Positions 7,508 to 18,166 of a DNA stretch of 64,000 bases are shown piece after piece (position 1 is the first letter of the stretch; each line of letters opens with the position of its first letter). The stretch is taken from positions 1 through 64,000 of the forward strand of contig CANQBC010000003.1 in assembly GCA_947589225.1 (NCBI GenBank). Reading direction: 5' to 3'. This DNA comes from an uncultured Oscillospiraceae bacterium. Lineage in GTDB: Bacteria > Bacillota > Clostridia > Oscillospirales > Oscillospiraceae. The position numbers and the translations under genes are program-made. The notes under the pieces are model-generated. The model ran no database searches and was not told where the DNA came from. It saw nothing but the letters and a program-made list of their open reading frames with translations.

Positions 7508-7921
7508 TTAGTCAACCGGCTCATTGGGAGACGCGTGTGTCCTCTTCGCGGTGTACGTCGGTTCGGCCCCGGTCCGGTAGGGGTTGTATCCCTCCCCGCC
7601 CTCGTTGTAGAGGCGGTCATACGCGCGTTCCTTCTCCACGTCTGGCTTGACTGGCTTTGAGCTGACGGCCTTTGTCTCGGCGGTTTTGGGCTCGATATCG
7701 GCCTTTTCACCATAGCGCTCGACCATCCAGGAGAGCCACTTTTCAAGGGATTCGGGGCCGACGGTCCCGGCGCCGTAGAGGGTCTGGTAGGTCTTAGCGT
7801 CGTAAATCTCATATACCACGGGGCATTCCTCGACAAGCTTGCCCTTCCACATGTTGGCGTATTTGCGGACCTTGTAGCCGTACTTTTCAATCTTGGCGAT
7901 TGTGGCGTTGATGTTCTCCAT
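7508..7921 (-). CDS. hypothetical prophage protein
   Basis: A 137-residue protein from the ATG at 7921, chosen because AAAGGA lies 8 bp upstream; an ATG at 7930 would overlap that site. The N-terminal half (KIEKYGYKVRKYANMWKGKL) looks like a short folded domain; the C-terminal third is charged and repeats Glu/Lys/Pro, probably disordered. First gene after a consensus promoter with an operator. Function unknown; a toxin/immunity or exclusion role is possible only by context. Confidence 0.55.
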   Translation of the reverse strand: MENINATIAKIEKYGYKVRKYANMWKGKLVEECPVVYEIYDAKTYQTLYGAGTVGPESLEKWLSWMVERYGEKADIEPKTAETKAVSSKPVKPDVEKERAYDRLYNEGGEGYNPYRTGAEPTYTAKRTHASPNEPVD

Positions 7922-7966
7922 AATGGGCATCCTTTCCGGGCTGTGCCCTCTCTTGATTACGTGTCC

Positions 7967-7995
7967 ATTATACGCTAATATTAGCGCATTGTCAA
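7967..7995 (-). promoter_or_regulatory. consensus promoter with palindromic operator in the spacer
   Basis: On the minus strand TTGACA (7990-7995), a 17-bp spacer and TATAAT (7967-7972). The spacer contains the perfect 14-bp palindrome CGCTAATATTAGCG (7973-7986). A repressor bound there would exclude RNA polymerase; the HTH protein encoded at 7001-7495 is the obvious candidate. Confidence 0.8.
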
Positions 7996-8036
7996 GAGCT
8001 TTTCTTAAATTTCTCAAAAATTATTACGCACATTTT

Positions 8037-8086
8037 AGCCCCAAACATTGACCTTTTAAAGGCCCTTTGTTTGGGGCTTTTTCTTT
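8037..8086 (+). terminator. intrinsic terminator at the prophage end
   Basis: AGCCCCAAACA ... TGTTTGGGGCT stem followed by TTTTCTTTT on the plus strand. It insulates the prophage from the flanking tRNA region. Confidence 0.7.
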
Positions 8087-8102
8087 TACAATAATGTCAA
8101 CT

Positions 8103-8126
8103 TATAGTTAACAATATAGTTAACAA
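8103..8126. repeat. tandem 12-bp direct repeat next to the att site
   Basis: TATAGTTAACAA occurs twice without a gap, about 40 bp from the tRNA-derived att core. Short direct repeats beside a core are the usual form of tyrosine-integrase arm sites. Confidence 0.5.
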
Positions 8127-8165
8127 CAGGGTGACTCTCTTACGGCCCCAGCTGCTTTCATGCCC

Positions 8166-8225
8166 CTGCTAAGGGAGTAGACGTCTAAACCGCGTGCGAG
8201 GGTTCAAATCCCTCCTTCCGCGCCA
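8166..8225 (+). other. prophage att site: 3' half of a tRNA-Ser(GCT)-like gene
   Basis: From an anticodon-like CTGCTAA through a long variable arm, a T-arm (GAGGGTTCAAATCCCTC), acceptor strand CTTCCGC, discriminator G and CCA. The discriminator G and long variable arm fit tRNA-Ser. No matching 5' half (GCGGAAG acceptor, D-arm) precedes it, so it is not a functional tRNA but the 3' copy left by integration into a tRNA gene. Confidence 0.7.
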
Positions 8226-8262
8226 AAAGAAAAAGCCCGCTTTGCGGGTTTTTTCTTTTGGA
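8226..8262 (+). terminator. terminator after the tRNA-Ser half
   Basis: AAAAAGCCCGC TTT GCGGGTTTTTTC hairpin with a T-run, directly after CCA; probably the original terminator of the tRNA gene. Confidence 0.75.
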
Positions 8263-8404
8263 TAAAAATCCTATAAAAACAAAACGCGAGCCCAGCGCAG
8301 CGGGTCGCGTTTTGAGAGGAGGAGCGGAGTCAGCGAGTGAGAAAGAAGGCAGACGCCTTAAGCGTCTGCCTTCTTTCGATCCATCGCGACTTTAAGCGAC
8401 GACT
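8263..8404. other. intergenic hairpins between att and tRNA-Ser
   Basis: No coding sequence. Contains a perfect 16-bp stem (GAAAGAAGGCAGACGC at 8341-8356 pairing with 8362-8377, loop of five) without a T-run, and a GC-rich palindrome near 8285-8315. Confidence 0.6.
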
Positions 8405-8497
8405 TGGCGGAGAAGGAGGGATTCGAACCCTCGAGGAGCTTTTGACCCCTACACGATTTCCAATCGTGCGCGCTCGACCGGGCTACGCGACTTCTCC
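8405..8497 (-). tRNA. tRNA-Ser (anticodon GGA)
   Basis: Acceptor GGAGAAG/CTTCTCC, anticodon loop TTGGAAA between pairing CACGA and TCGTG arms, long variable arm, T-arm GAGGGTTCGAATCCCTC, discriminator G and encoded CCA. Length 93 nt is normal for a class II tRNA. Confidence 0.95.
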
Positions 8498-8533
8498 ATA
8501 GCGGTTGAGTGGTTTCTTTATTCAAGCCTTGCT

Positions 8534-8562
8534 ATTATAGTGTATTTTCAATTCCTTGTCAA
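8534..8562 (-). promoter_or_regulatory. promoter of tRNA-Ser(GGA)
   Basis: Minus strand TTGACA (8557-8562), 17-bp spacer, TATAAT (8534-8539), about 36 bp before the tRNA 5' end. Confidence 0.8.
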
Positions 8563-8613
8563 GCCCTTTTTGCCGCCGCCCCGGAATTTTTTCCGAGACG
8601 GCGGCGTTTTCCC

Positions 8614-10554
8614 TCAGCACAGCTTATATCCCGCCGGGATCTTGTCGTCCAGCATGAGAAGGTGGAGCTTTTCCTCGCCGTCCTCCTCCTTCACGGCGGA
8701 GAGGAGCATCCCGTTGGAGGCAAGGCCCATCATCTTCCGGGCGGGGAGGTTCAAAATGGCGACGACGGTTTTGCCCACAAGCTCTTCGGGCTTATAAAAT
8801 TTGGCGATGCCGGAGAGGATCTGCCTCGGGCTGCCGGAGCCGTCGTCCAGGGTGAAGCGCAAAAGGCGCTCGGACTTCTTCACAGGCTCGCACGTGAGAA
8901 CCTTGCACACCCGCATATCGCACCGGGCAAACTCGTCGATGGTCACGTCCGGGAGCACCGGGTCGGACTTGGGGGCGTTTTTGGCGGCGTAGAAGTCCTC
9001 AATCTCCTGGGCCTTCTTCGCCGGGTCGATGCGGGCGAAGAGAATTTCGGCGCCGCCGATTTTGTGTCCCTCCGGGATGGCGCCGAAGGAGGCGAGGCTG
9101 TCCCAATCGGACACGGGCAAATTGAGCTGGCGGAAAATTTTTTCCGCCGTCTCCGGCAGGAAGGGCCGCAGGAGCGCGGCGCTGATGCGTACGGTCTCCA
9201 AAAGGTTATAGAGGACGGTGGCAAGGCGGGGCTTCGTCTCCTCGCTCCTCCCCAGCACCCAGGGCTGAGTCTCGTCCACGTACTTGTTGGCCCGGCGCAG
9301 GAGCGTGAAGATCTCGTCGATGGCGTCCGCCACGTGGAGGGTGTTCATCTTCTCCTGACATCTCTTCGGAGTGGTAAGGGCCAGCTCGATAAGCTCTGCG
9401 TCCACAGGCTCCAGGGTGGAGTTGGGACCCACCACGCCGTCAAAGTACTTGTTCTGCATGGTGACGGTGCGGTTCACAAGGTTGCCAAGGATGTTGGCAA
9501 GGTCGGAGTTGATCCGCTCGATGATCAGATCGTGGCTCATGGTTCCGTCGGAGGCGAAAGGCATCTCGTGGAGCACGTAGTAGCGCACCGCGTCCACGCC
9601 GTAGAGATCCACCAGGTCGTCGGCGTAGAGCACGTTGCCCTTGGATTTGGACATCTTCCCGTCGCTCATCAAAAGCCAGGGATGGCCGAATACCTGCTTT
9701 GGCAGAGGCTCGCCCAGGGACATGAGGAACGCCGGCCAATAGAGGGTGTGGAACCGAAGGATGTCCTTGCCGATGAGGTGGACGTCCGCCGGCCAGAATT
9801 TTTTGTACGTCTCGCCGTTCTCACCGTTGGGTTCAAAGCCGGGGAAGGTGGCGTAGTTGAAGAGGGCGTCCAGCCAGACGTAGACCACGTGCTTGGGGTC
9901 GGATTTGACGGGGATGCCCCAGCTGAAGCTGGTGCGGGAGACGCACAGATCCTGAAGGCCGGGTTTCAGGAAATTGTTGATCATCTCATTTTTCCGGGCC
10001 TCCGGCTGGATGAAGTCCGGGTGTTCCTCGATGTACTTCTTCAGAGGCTCGGTGTACTTGCTGAGCCGGAAGAAGTACGCCTCCTCCTCGGCCCACTTGA
10101 CCTCCCGCCCGCAGTCGGGGCATTTGTGATCCACAAGCTGGCTCTCGGTCCAGAAGGACTCGCAGGGGGTGCAGTACCAGCCCTCGTACTTGGACTTGTA
10201 GATGTCCCCGGAGGCCACCATCCGCTCGAAGATCTCCTGGATCTTCCGCTCGTGCTCGGGATCCGTGGTGCGGACAAAGCGGTCGTAGCTGGTGTTCATC
10301 AGGTCCCAGATGCGCCTGATTTCCCCGGAGGTCCCATCCACAAACTGCTGGGGGGTCACCCCGGCGGCCTCGGCCTTCTCCTGGATCTTCTGCCCGTGCT
10401 CGTCGGTGCCGGTCTGGAAGTACACGTCGTACCCCTCCATTCGCTTGAAGCGGCAAATGGCATCGGCCAGCACGATCTCATACGTGTTGCCGATGTGCGG
10501 CTTGCCCGACGCGTAGGCGATGGCGGTGGAGAGATAGAATTTTCCTTTACTCAT
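8614..10554 (-). CDS. metG: methionyl-tRNA synthetase
   Basis: A 646-residue class Ia synthetase that charges tRNA-Met. HIGN at residues 20-23 is the HIGH signature and KMSKSKGN near residue 300 the KMSKS loop. A zinc knuckle (CTPCESF ... CPDCGRE) lies near 127-147, and the C-terminal 110 residues are the EMAPII-like tRNA-binding domain (DMRVCKVLTCEPVKKS). Start at 10554 is set by AGGAGG 7 bp upstream; the longer frame to 10581 lacks a binding site. First of a minus-strand block of translation genes. Confidence 0.97.
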   Translation of the reverse strand: MSKGKFYLSTAIAYASGKPHIGNTYEIVLADAICRFKRMEGYDVYFQTGTDEHGQKIQEKAEAAGVTPQQFVDGTSGEIRRIWDLMNTSYDRFVRTTDPEHERKIQEIFERMVASGDIYKSKYEGWYCTPCESFWTESQLVDHKCPDCGREVKWAEEEAYFFRLSKYTEPLKKYIEEHPDFIQPEARKNEMINNFLKPGLQDLCVSRTSFSWGIPVKSDPKHVVYVWLDALFNYATFPGFEPNGENGETYKKFWPADVHLIGKDILRFHTLYWPAFLMSLGEPLPKQVFGHPWLLMSDGKMSKSKGNVLYADDLVDLYGVDAVRYYVLHEMPFASDGTMSHDLIIERINSDLANILGNLVNRTVTMQNKYFDGVVGPNSTLEPVDAELIELALTTPKRCQEKMNTLHVADAIDEIFTLLRRANKYVDETQPWVLGRSEETKPRLATVLYNLLETVRISAALLRPFLPETAEKIFRQLNLPVSDWDSLASFGAIPEGHKIGGAEILFARIDPAKKAQEIEDFYAAKNAPKSDPVLPDVTIDEFARCDMRVCKVLTCEPVKKSERLLRFTLDDGSGSPRQILSGIAKFYKPEELVGKTVVAILNLPARKMMGLASNGMLLSAVKEEDGEEKLHLLMLDDKIPAGYKLC

Positions 10555-10644
10555 GGTGTACCTCCTGAATGTTTGTCTCATTAGTATAACACAGGGCGCG
10601 GGGGAATTGCAATCCCCTGGAAGTGTAACGGGGAGAAGTGCGCC

Positions 10645-11010
10645 TTACGCCATCCCCTCCGCCATTTTCGCGCCGCCCAGGATGTGGAAGTGCAGATGCG
10701 GCACGGACTGACAGGCGTCGGGGCCGCAGTTGGAGACGACGCGGTAGCCGCCCTCCTCCAGCCCCTCCTCACGGGCGATTTTGGCGATGACGGTGAACAT
10801 ATGGCCCACCAGGGCCTCGTTGTTGGCGCTGATCTCCGCCACGGACCGAATATGCGCCTTGGGCACCACCAGAATGTGGGTGGGGGCCTGGGGATTGATG
10901 TCCCGGAAGGCATAGCAGAGGGCGTCCTCATAGACCTTGGCAGAGGGGATGTCCCCTTTGATGATCTTGCAGAAAAGGCAGGTTTCATCGAAGTTCAAAA
11001 CGTCGGACAT
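10645..11010 (-). CDS. HIT-family (HinT-like) nucleotide-binding hydrolase
   Basis: A 121-residue histidine-triad protein; HLHFHILGG near residue 108 is the His-x-His-x-His active-site motif, and CLFCKIIKGDIPS is the conserved N-terminal segment. Hydrolyses AMP-linked substrates such as adenosine phosphoramidates in this family. Start at 11010 follows AAGGAG. It overlaps nothing on its own start but lies 4 bp after the cupin stop, so they are probably cotranscribed. Confidence 0.9.
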   Translation of the reverse strand: MSDVLNFDETCLFCKIIKGDIPSAKVYEDALCYAFRDINPQAPTHILVVPKAHIRSVAEISANNEALVGHMFTVIAKIAREEGLEEGGYRVVSNCGPDACQSVPHLHFHILGGAKMAEGMA

Positions 11011-11014
11011 GGGG

Positions 11015-11356
11015 TCATTCTCCTTTCTCATGCTCCGGCACCACCGCGAAAAAGCGCAGGGGCCGGTCGGACTCGTTGCGCAGGCTGTGGGTGTGGCCCT
11101 GGGGGCAGTAGCTCGCGTCGCCGGGGTTCAGGATCTCCCGCGCCCCGTCGCAGACCATCACGGCCTGACCCTCCAGAATGTAGACGATCTCGCTGCTGCC
11201 CTCATGGGTGTGCTCCCCGATGTGAGCGCCGGGGGCCAGGGTGGCAGTCATGATCTTGTTGTCTTTGTCGGTGAACATCCGGGGTTCAAAAAGCCCCGCT
11301 CCGCCCTTGAAGCCGTCGATGCGCTGGGCGGGGATGGCGGAAAAGTCGATTTTCAT
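11015..11356 (-). CDS. cupin-domain protein
   Basis: A 113-residue single-domain cupin: G-x-H-x-G-E-H-T-H-x(5)-E near residue 45 and PGDASYCPQGHTHSLRN near 80 supply the metal-binding His/Glu set. Small cupins of this type are often sugar- or metal-binding regulators. Partner unknown; it is sandwiched between a hypothetical protein gene and the HIT gene in a tight minus-strand operon. Confidence 0.85.
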   Translation of the reverse strand: MKIDFSAIPAQRIDGFKGGAGLFEPRMFTDKDNKIMTATLAPGAHIGEHTHEGSSEIVYILEGQAVMVCDGAREILNPGDASYCPQGHTHSLRNESDRPLRFFAVVPEHEKGE

Positions 11357-11361
11357 GATCT

Positions 11362-11900
11362 TTACTCCTTTTCAAGACCGAGTACGTCGTAATATTCATC
11401 GGAGAATTTCAACACGGACGGGTCGAAGGCGGCCTGCATGGCCTTGACCTTTTCAAAGGGGTCATCCGGCGTCAGGTCGAACGCCGCCGCCACGGCGGCC
11501 AGGGCCGCGTCCTTCTTCGCGAAAAACGCCTCGCATCCCGGCCAGGACGCCTCCGCGTCCTCCCGCAGCAGGTCCCGGAACCGCTCCTCGGACATCCACC
11601 ATATCTGAGAGATGGGGTTGGCGTCCCGACAGTACAGCACGAAGGACAGGAATTGACGTAGGTCCTCCCCCACTGGCAGCACGAAGGTCCCAATCTCCCC
11701 CATGGAGGGGTCCACGCAGAACACCCGCTCGTCCCCCGGCAGGAGGACGAAGTGGACACCGTCGCAGCCGATGTCCCCCACCGGCTCCGCCCCCACGGGG
11801 GTGCAAAAGTAGGGTGCCAGCTCCGGCCCCCGCTGCTCCAGTCCCAGGGCGGACAGGTCGACGTCCAGCGCCCGCAGGCGCTTTAAATCCTCCCTTGTGC

Positions 11901-11904
<4 letters not shown>
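11362..11904 (-). CDS. hypothetical protein (possibly SUKH/SMI1-KNR4-like)
   Basis: A 180-residue acidic, soluble protein. A central segment (VFCVDPSMGEIGTFVLPVGE ... FLSFVLYCRD) followed by a Trp-Trp and a helix resembles the strand-turn-helix of SUKH-type domains, but the match is weak and by eye only. Its ATG overlaps the alaS stop (ATGA), so it is translationally coupled to alaS. Confidence 0.6.
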
Positions 11905-14567
<2,663 letters not shown>

Positions 14568-14650
14568 GTGTGTGTTTATCTCCTTGAATCAAGTTGTCTG
14601 TGATAGGGAACGCGGGCGGATCCCGGAGCGGCCAGCCCGAGCGCGGGAAG

Positions 14651-16357
14651 TCAGCCGCCGTACTGATCCGAATTGACAAAGCTACGGAATTGATCGTACG
14701 TCTCAAAGAATTTGTGCGTTCCTGTGAGTCCCAGGGCGTAGTAGTAGTATTTTGTGGACGCGGGACTCAGGGCCGCGCGGATGGAGGCGACGCCGGGGTT
14801 GGCAATGGGGCCGGCGGGAAGTCCGGGGTATTTGTAGGTGTTGTAGGGGCTGTCTATCTCCTGAGAGAACTCCTCCCCGGTGTCCGCGATGATATAATGG
14901 ATGGTGGCATCGATCTGCAGCAGTCCGTTGGTGCCCTGACGATCCGGGTGGTTGAGACGGTTGTAGATGACGGAGGCGATGGTGTCGCGCTCGGAGTCCG
15001 CGCCGGCCTCCTTTTCGATCATGGAGGCCACGATCAGGATCTCCTGGCGGCTCCTTCCGAGGGACGCGGCCATCGTGTCAAACTCGTCTGTCCACTTGCG
15101 CTGGAAGTTTACCAAAAAGCGCTTTATAACAGCGTCGGGGTCGTCGCCTTTGTAAAACTCGTAGGTATCCGGGAACAGATACCCCTCAAGTCTCTTGGGG
15201 TTGCCCAGCGCCGGCACACCGTCCGCCTTGAGAAAATCGTAATCAAAGTCTGTGTTTGCGAGGGAATCCAACAGCTCGTCCCGCCCGCAGACGCCGTTTT
15301 CCTCCATGAGGGACACGATCTGGGTGATGGTGAAGCCCTCCGGAATGACGAGGGTGATCGTGTCCCGATTCCCGGAGCGGGCCGTCATCCCGTGGACGAT
15401 GGCGCGGTAGTCGTAATTTAGATTCAACGTCCATGTGCCTGCCTGAACCTTGATATCGGCGTGGGATAATTTGGAGAACAGCTTGAAGAGCCACTTATAT
15501 TTGATAACACCCTTGGCGTACAACTCATCCGCCACGGCGTCCAGATCCGCCACATTTTTTGTGACGGTCACGGTGTTGCCATCCTCGTCCTCCTCCTCCC
15601 GTTCCTCCTCGTGAAAAATATCCTTGGGGAGGGTGACGTCCACGGCCTGATCCGTGCCGTCAAAGCCAAGCACATCCGTCGCCCACATCCACCCGAGGGA
15701 GGCGAGAACCACGCTGACGCAGATGACAAAGAGGAAGAGAAGTATGCCCGAAAGGCATCCGGTGCGCTTCGTCCGCCCACGGCGAAGAGTCTTTTCATTT
15801 ACGTCCGGGTACTCGGCGTCAAAGTCAAACTCCACCTCAAACTTGTCCTCTTTAGACTTTGACCGGCGGGAACGGGGCTCGGGGAAAGCGTCATGCTCCT
15901 CCGGCTTCTCCGCCGCCTCAGGGACGCCGGGGACACGCTGACGCTCCGACGCGTCCATATTTTTGGCAAGCTCCTCAAAGAGGTCGGGCTCGCCGCTGCC
16001 CGTCCCGCGCGGCTGCGCGGGCTTTCGCGCCTGAGGAGGCTGCGCGGCCGTCGGCCTTTGTGCTTGAGGGGACGGCTGCGAGGGCTTCGACGCCTGCGGC
16101 TGAGCCGGCCCTGGGGCTTGCGGCCGCTGTACCGGCTGACCGGGACGCGAATCCGCGTCCGGGGCGGAGCCGGTGGGTGAAGCGGCGGGCTTCCCGTCCC
16201 GGGAGACATATTCTATTGTAAATCCGGGAGCGACGCCGCCCTCATCGTCCTTCGGGCTGGGCGCGGCGGGGGCGCCGGACTGCGGGTAGAGAGGCTCGTC
16301 GATCTTAAAATCGTCGCCCATCAACTCTTTCCAAAAATCATCTTTGCTGCCGGACAT
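14651..16357 (-). CDS. mltG: endolytic transglycosylase MltG (YceG-like)
   Basis: A 568-residue protein: about 190 residues of Pro/Gln/Ala-rich, charged, disordered cytoplasmic sequence, one membrane span (CLSGILLFLFVICVSVVLA, about 203-225), then a LysM-like region and the YceG domain. MIEKEAGADSERDTIASVIY near residue 460 holds the catalytic Glu. It cleaves nascent glycan strands and so sets strand length. Start at 16357 follows AAGGAGG. The long disordered N-terminus is longer than in most homologues and is common in Oscillospirales. Confidence 0.93.
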   Translation of the reverse strand: MSGSKDDFWKELMGDDFKIDEPLYPQSGAPAAPSPKDDEGGVAPGFTIEYVSRDGKPAASPTGSAPDADSRPGQPVQRPQAPGPAQPQASKPSQPSPQAQRPTAAQPPQARKPAQPRGTGSGEPDLFEELAKNMDASERQRVPGVPEAAEKPEEHDAFPEPRSRRSKSKEDKFEVEFDFDAEYPDVNEKTLRRGRTKRTGCLSGILLFLFVICVSVVLASLGWMWATDVLGFDGTDQAVDVTLPKDIFHEEEREEEDEDGNTVTVTKNVADLDAVADELYAKGVIKYKWLFKLFSKLSHADIKVQAGTWTLNLNYDYRAIVHGMTARSGNRDTITLVIPEGFTITQIVSLMEENGVCGRDELLDSLANTDFDYDFLKADGVPALGNPKRLEGYLFPDTYEFYKGDDPDAVIKRFLVNFQRKWTDEFDTMAASLGRSRQEILIVASMIEKEAGADSERDTIASVIYNRLNHPDRQGTNGLLQIDATIHYIIADTGEEFSQEIDSPYNTYKYPGLPAGPIANPGVASIRAALSPASTKYYYYALGLTGTHKFFETYDQFRSFVNSDQYGG

Positions 16358-16562
16358 TTGTACCTCCTTGTCAGAAGCGTTCTGACTTAATGAAGCCATC
16401 GGCCTTATATACTGCTGATACCATGTTGTGTCATCGCTCGACGGTCGGGAATAGAATGAGCCAGATGGCGGAAAGGCCATCGGGTCTCACCGGGAAACGC
16501 GCGCGGTGGGAGCGAAAAACCTTTTTTAAATGCCGGGCGCGTCGGCGGAATGGAGTAATACT

Positions 16563-16712
16563 ATGTGCTTTGGCGGAAATAACTCTTGTCTGTGGATCAT
16601 CCTCATCATCATCGTCCTTTGCTGCTGCTGCGGCGGCAACAACGGCTGCGGCAACGGCTGCGGCAATGACTGCGGCTGCGGCAACAACAACGGCTGCGGG
16701 TGCGGCTGCTGA
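16563..16712 (+). CDS. small Cys/Gly/Asn-rich membrane protein
   Basis: Forty-nine residues: MCFGGNNSCLWI, a hydrophobic Ile/Leu/Val span, CCCC, then a tail made almost only of Cys, Gly and Asn (GCGNGCGND ...). It resembles the tiny clostridial proteins annotated as chorion-class high-cysteine proteins. Binding site GGAG 7 bp before the ATG. A metal-binding or spore-coat role can be imagined, but nothing in the sequence shows it. Confidence 0.65.
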   Translation: MCFGGNNSCLWIILIIIVLCCCCGGNNGCGNGCGNDCGCGNNNGCGCGC

Positions 16713-16719
16713 CGGCGTC

Positions 16720-16950
16720 GTCGCGGAAGTCGCGTTTCTCGGCGCCGGGCGGGCGTTGAAAGCGTCGGCCCAACGCCTCACATGCTGACTTCGCTCCTCC
16801 TTTCCCCGCGCGGCCGTAGCCGCGCGGGGGCCCCGGGTCGCGGAAGTCGCGTTTCTCGGCGCTGGGCGGGCGCTGAAAGCGTCGGCCCAACGCCTCACAC
16901 GCTGACTTCGCTCCTCCTCTCCCCGCGCGGCCGTGGCCGCGCGGGGGCGC
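16720..16950. repeat. two tandem copies of a 117-bp intergenic repeat
   Basis: Copies start at GTCGCGGAAGTCGCG (16720 and 16837) and differ at a handful of positions. Each ends with a strong hairpin (CCCCGCGCGGC CGTA GCCGCGCGGGG in the first). Related single copies lie at 59740-59830 (reverse) and, in part, at 57925-57980. Not coding. Confidence 0.8.
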
Positions 16951-16982
16951 AAGGGGGCGCGGGAAACGGATAGTCGATCCAT

Positions 16983-17004
16983 GGCGAGGCCCTTCGGGGC
17001 CTCG
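16983..17004. terminator. hairpin after 5-FCL gene
   Basis: GCGAGGCCC TTCG GGGCCTCGC, a 9-bp stem with a stable UUCG loop; the weak T-run (ATTTATT) is on the plus-strand side. Confidence 0.45.
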
Positions 17005-17008
17005 CGAT

Positions 17009-17533
17009 TTATTGAACGGTGATGACCTTATCCACCTTCACGTCGTGCTCCTCCGTGGGGAGAACGGGGAAAAGCCGCCCCTTCCCGGCCAGCGCCACTT
17101 TAAACCCGAGGGTTTTGGGCAGGTATCTGTCATAATACCCCCCTCCGCGCCCAAGCCGGGCGCCGTTGGGAGAAAACGCCGCGCCGGGAACGAGAATCAG
17201 GTCAAATTCCTCCGGCGGTATAAGCTCACTTCCCTCCGGGGGAGCGGGGATGCCGTATTTGCCGGGGACAAGCTCGTTAAGGGCGCGTATCCTCCGCGCC
17301 TCCATGATGCCGGGGGCGGTGACGCGGGGAAGGGCGACGCGTTTACCGGAGGAGAGGGCGTCCTCAATGATGGGCAGGGTGTCGAGCTCCGAGCCCACGC
17401 CCCGGTAGAGAAAAACCGTTTTGGCGCGCCTGTATTCCGGCAGAGAGAGAAAGCGGAGGATCAGCGCCCCGTCGTCCTCACGTCCGGCGGCGCTTTGGAC
17501 GAGCCTGCGTATCTCAGCCTTGGAAGCCGTCAT
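17009..17533 (-). CDS. 5-formyltetrahydrofolate cyclo-ligase
   Basis: A 174-residue protein of the 5-FTHF cyclo-ligase (YgfA/MTHFS) family, which uses ATP to convert 5-formyl-THF to 5,10-methenyl-THF. K-x-x-I-R-R at the N-terminus, VPGAAFSPNGARLGRGGGYYD near 115-135 (ATP loop) are diagnostic. Overlaps the 3' end of the upstream DJ-1 gene by 20 bp. Confidence 0.95.
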   Translation of the reverse strand: MTASKAEIRRLVQSAAGREDDGALILRFLSLPEYRRAKTVFLYRGVGSELDTLPIIEDALSSGKRVALPRVTAPGIMEARRIRALNELVPGKYGIPAPPEGSELIPPEEFDLILVPGAAFSPNGARLGRGGGYYDRYLPKTLGFKVALAGKGRLFPVLPTEEHDVKVDKVITVQ

Positions 17534-18068
17534 AGCAGATGGAGCCGGCCACCTTCCGGGCGGCCTCCGGCCCTCTCAGCGCCGTGAGAACGGCCAGGGC
17601 GAAGTCCCAGGAGACGCCGGCGGCGCGGCCCGTGACGACCTCGCCGTCCGTGACGGCTCTCGCGCCGGCGCGCACCTTCGCGCCGGTCAGCTCGCCCTCC
17701 ATGCCGGGGTAACAGACGGCGTTTTTGCCCTCCAGGATACCCAGCTCCGCCAGCACCGTGGGCCCCGCGCAGATGGCGCAGACAAGCTTTCCGGCCTCGT
17801 GGGCGGCCTTGACGGCCTTCAGAGCTTCGGGGGAGGCTTTGATGTTCTGAACGCCCCGGAGGCCGCCGGGGACGATCACGGCCTCGCAGGACGCAGGGTC
17901 GATCTCCGAGAGAGGAATGTCGGCCAGCACCCTGACGCCGTGGCTGGCCGTCACGGTCATGCCGGTGACGCCCACGAGCTGCACGTCGACCTTGGCGCGT
18001 CTCAACGCGTCGGCGGGGGAGATGGCTTCCACCTCCTCAAAACCGTCTGCCAGGAAAATGTATACCAT
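17514..18068 (-). CDS. DJ-1/PfpI family protein
   Basis: A 184-residue flavodoxin-like protein. AICAGPTVLAE near residue 104 holds the nucleophilic-elbow Cys and the N-terminal FLADGFEEVEA the conserved Glu. Related proteins (YajL, ThiJ, DJ-1) act as deglycase-like or oxidative-stress factors; the reaction here is not certain. Start at 18068 follows AAAGGA; the longer frame back to 18269 has no site and crosses the next gene. Confidence 0.88.
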   Translation of the reverse strand: MVYIFLADGFEEVEAISPADALRRAKVDVQLVGVTGMTVTASHGVRVLADIPLSEIDPASCEAVIVPGGLRGVQNIKASPEALKAVKAAHEAGKLVCAICAGPTVLAELGILEGKNAVCYPGMEGELTGAKVRAGARAVTDGEVVTGRAAGVSWDFALAVLTALRGPEAARKVAGSICYDGFQG

Positions 18069-18166
18069 TATGATCAGTCCTTTCAATAGACAATCAATAG
18101 ACAAGTCAATAGAAATCCGGCGGACAAGCGGGCGCGGGACGGCGCGGCGCGCGAGATCCGGAGCGG

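Larger units (their letters stand above)
3070..8225. mobile_element. right (lysis) end of a prophage
   Basis: Tail-fibre C-terminal cassettes, serine recombinase, a tail protein, holin, endolysin and a repressor-type operon end at an att-like tRNA-Ser 3' half (8166-8225). No integrase, capsid, portal, terminase or constant fibre gene lies inside the window, so only one end is represented or the left part was replaced by the AT-rich operon. GC content of 4170-8000 resembles the host chromosome. Confidence 0.75.

Noticed and set aside
8509-10584. A 691-codon plus-strand frame opposite metG
   Set aside because: Antisense shadow of metG; no binding site and repetitive composition.
16431-16982. 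A 183-codon minus-strand frame rich in Ala and Arg
   Set aside because: Runs through the tandem repeats and antisense to the small Cys-rich gene; its repeats come from the DNA repeat.
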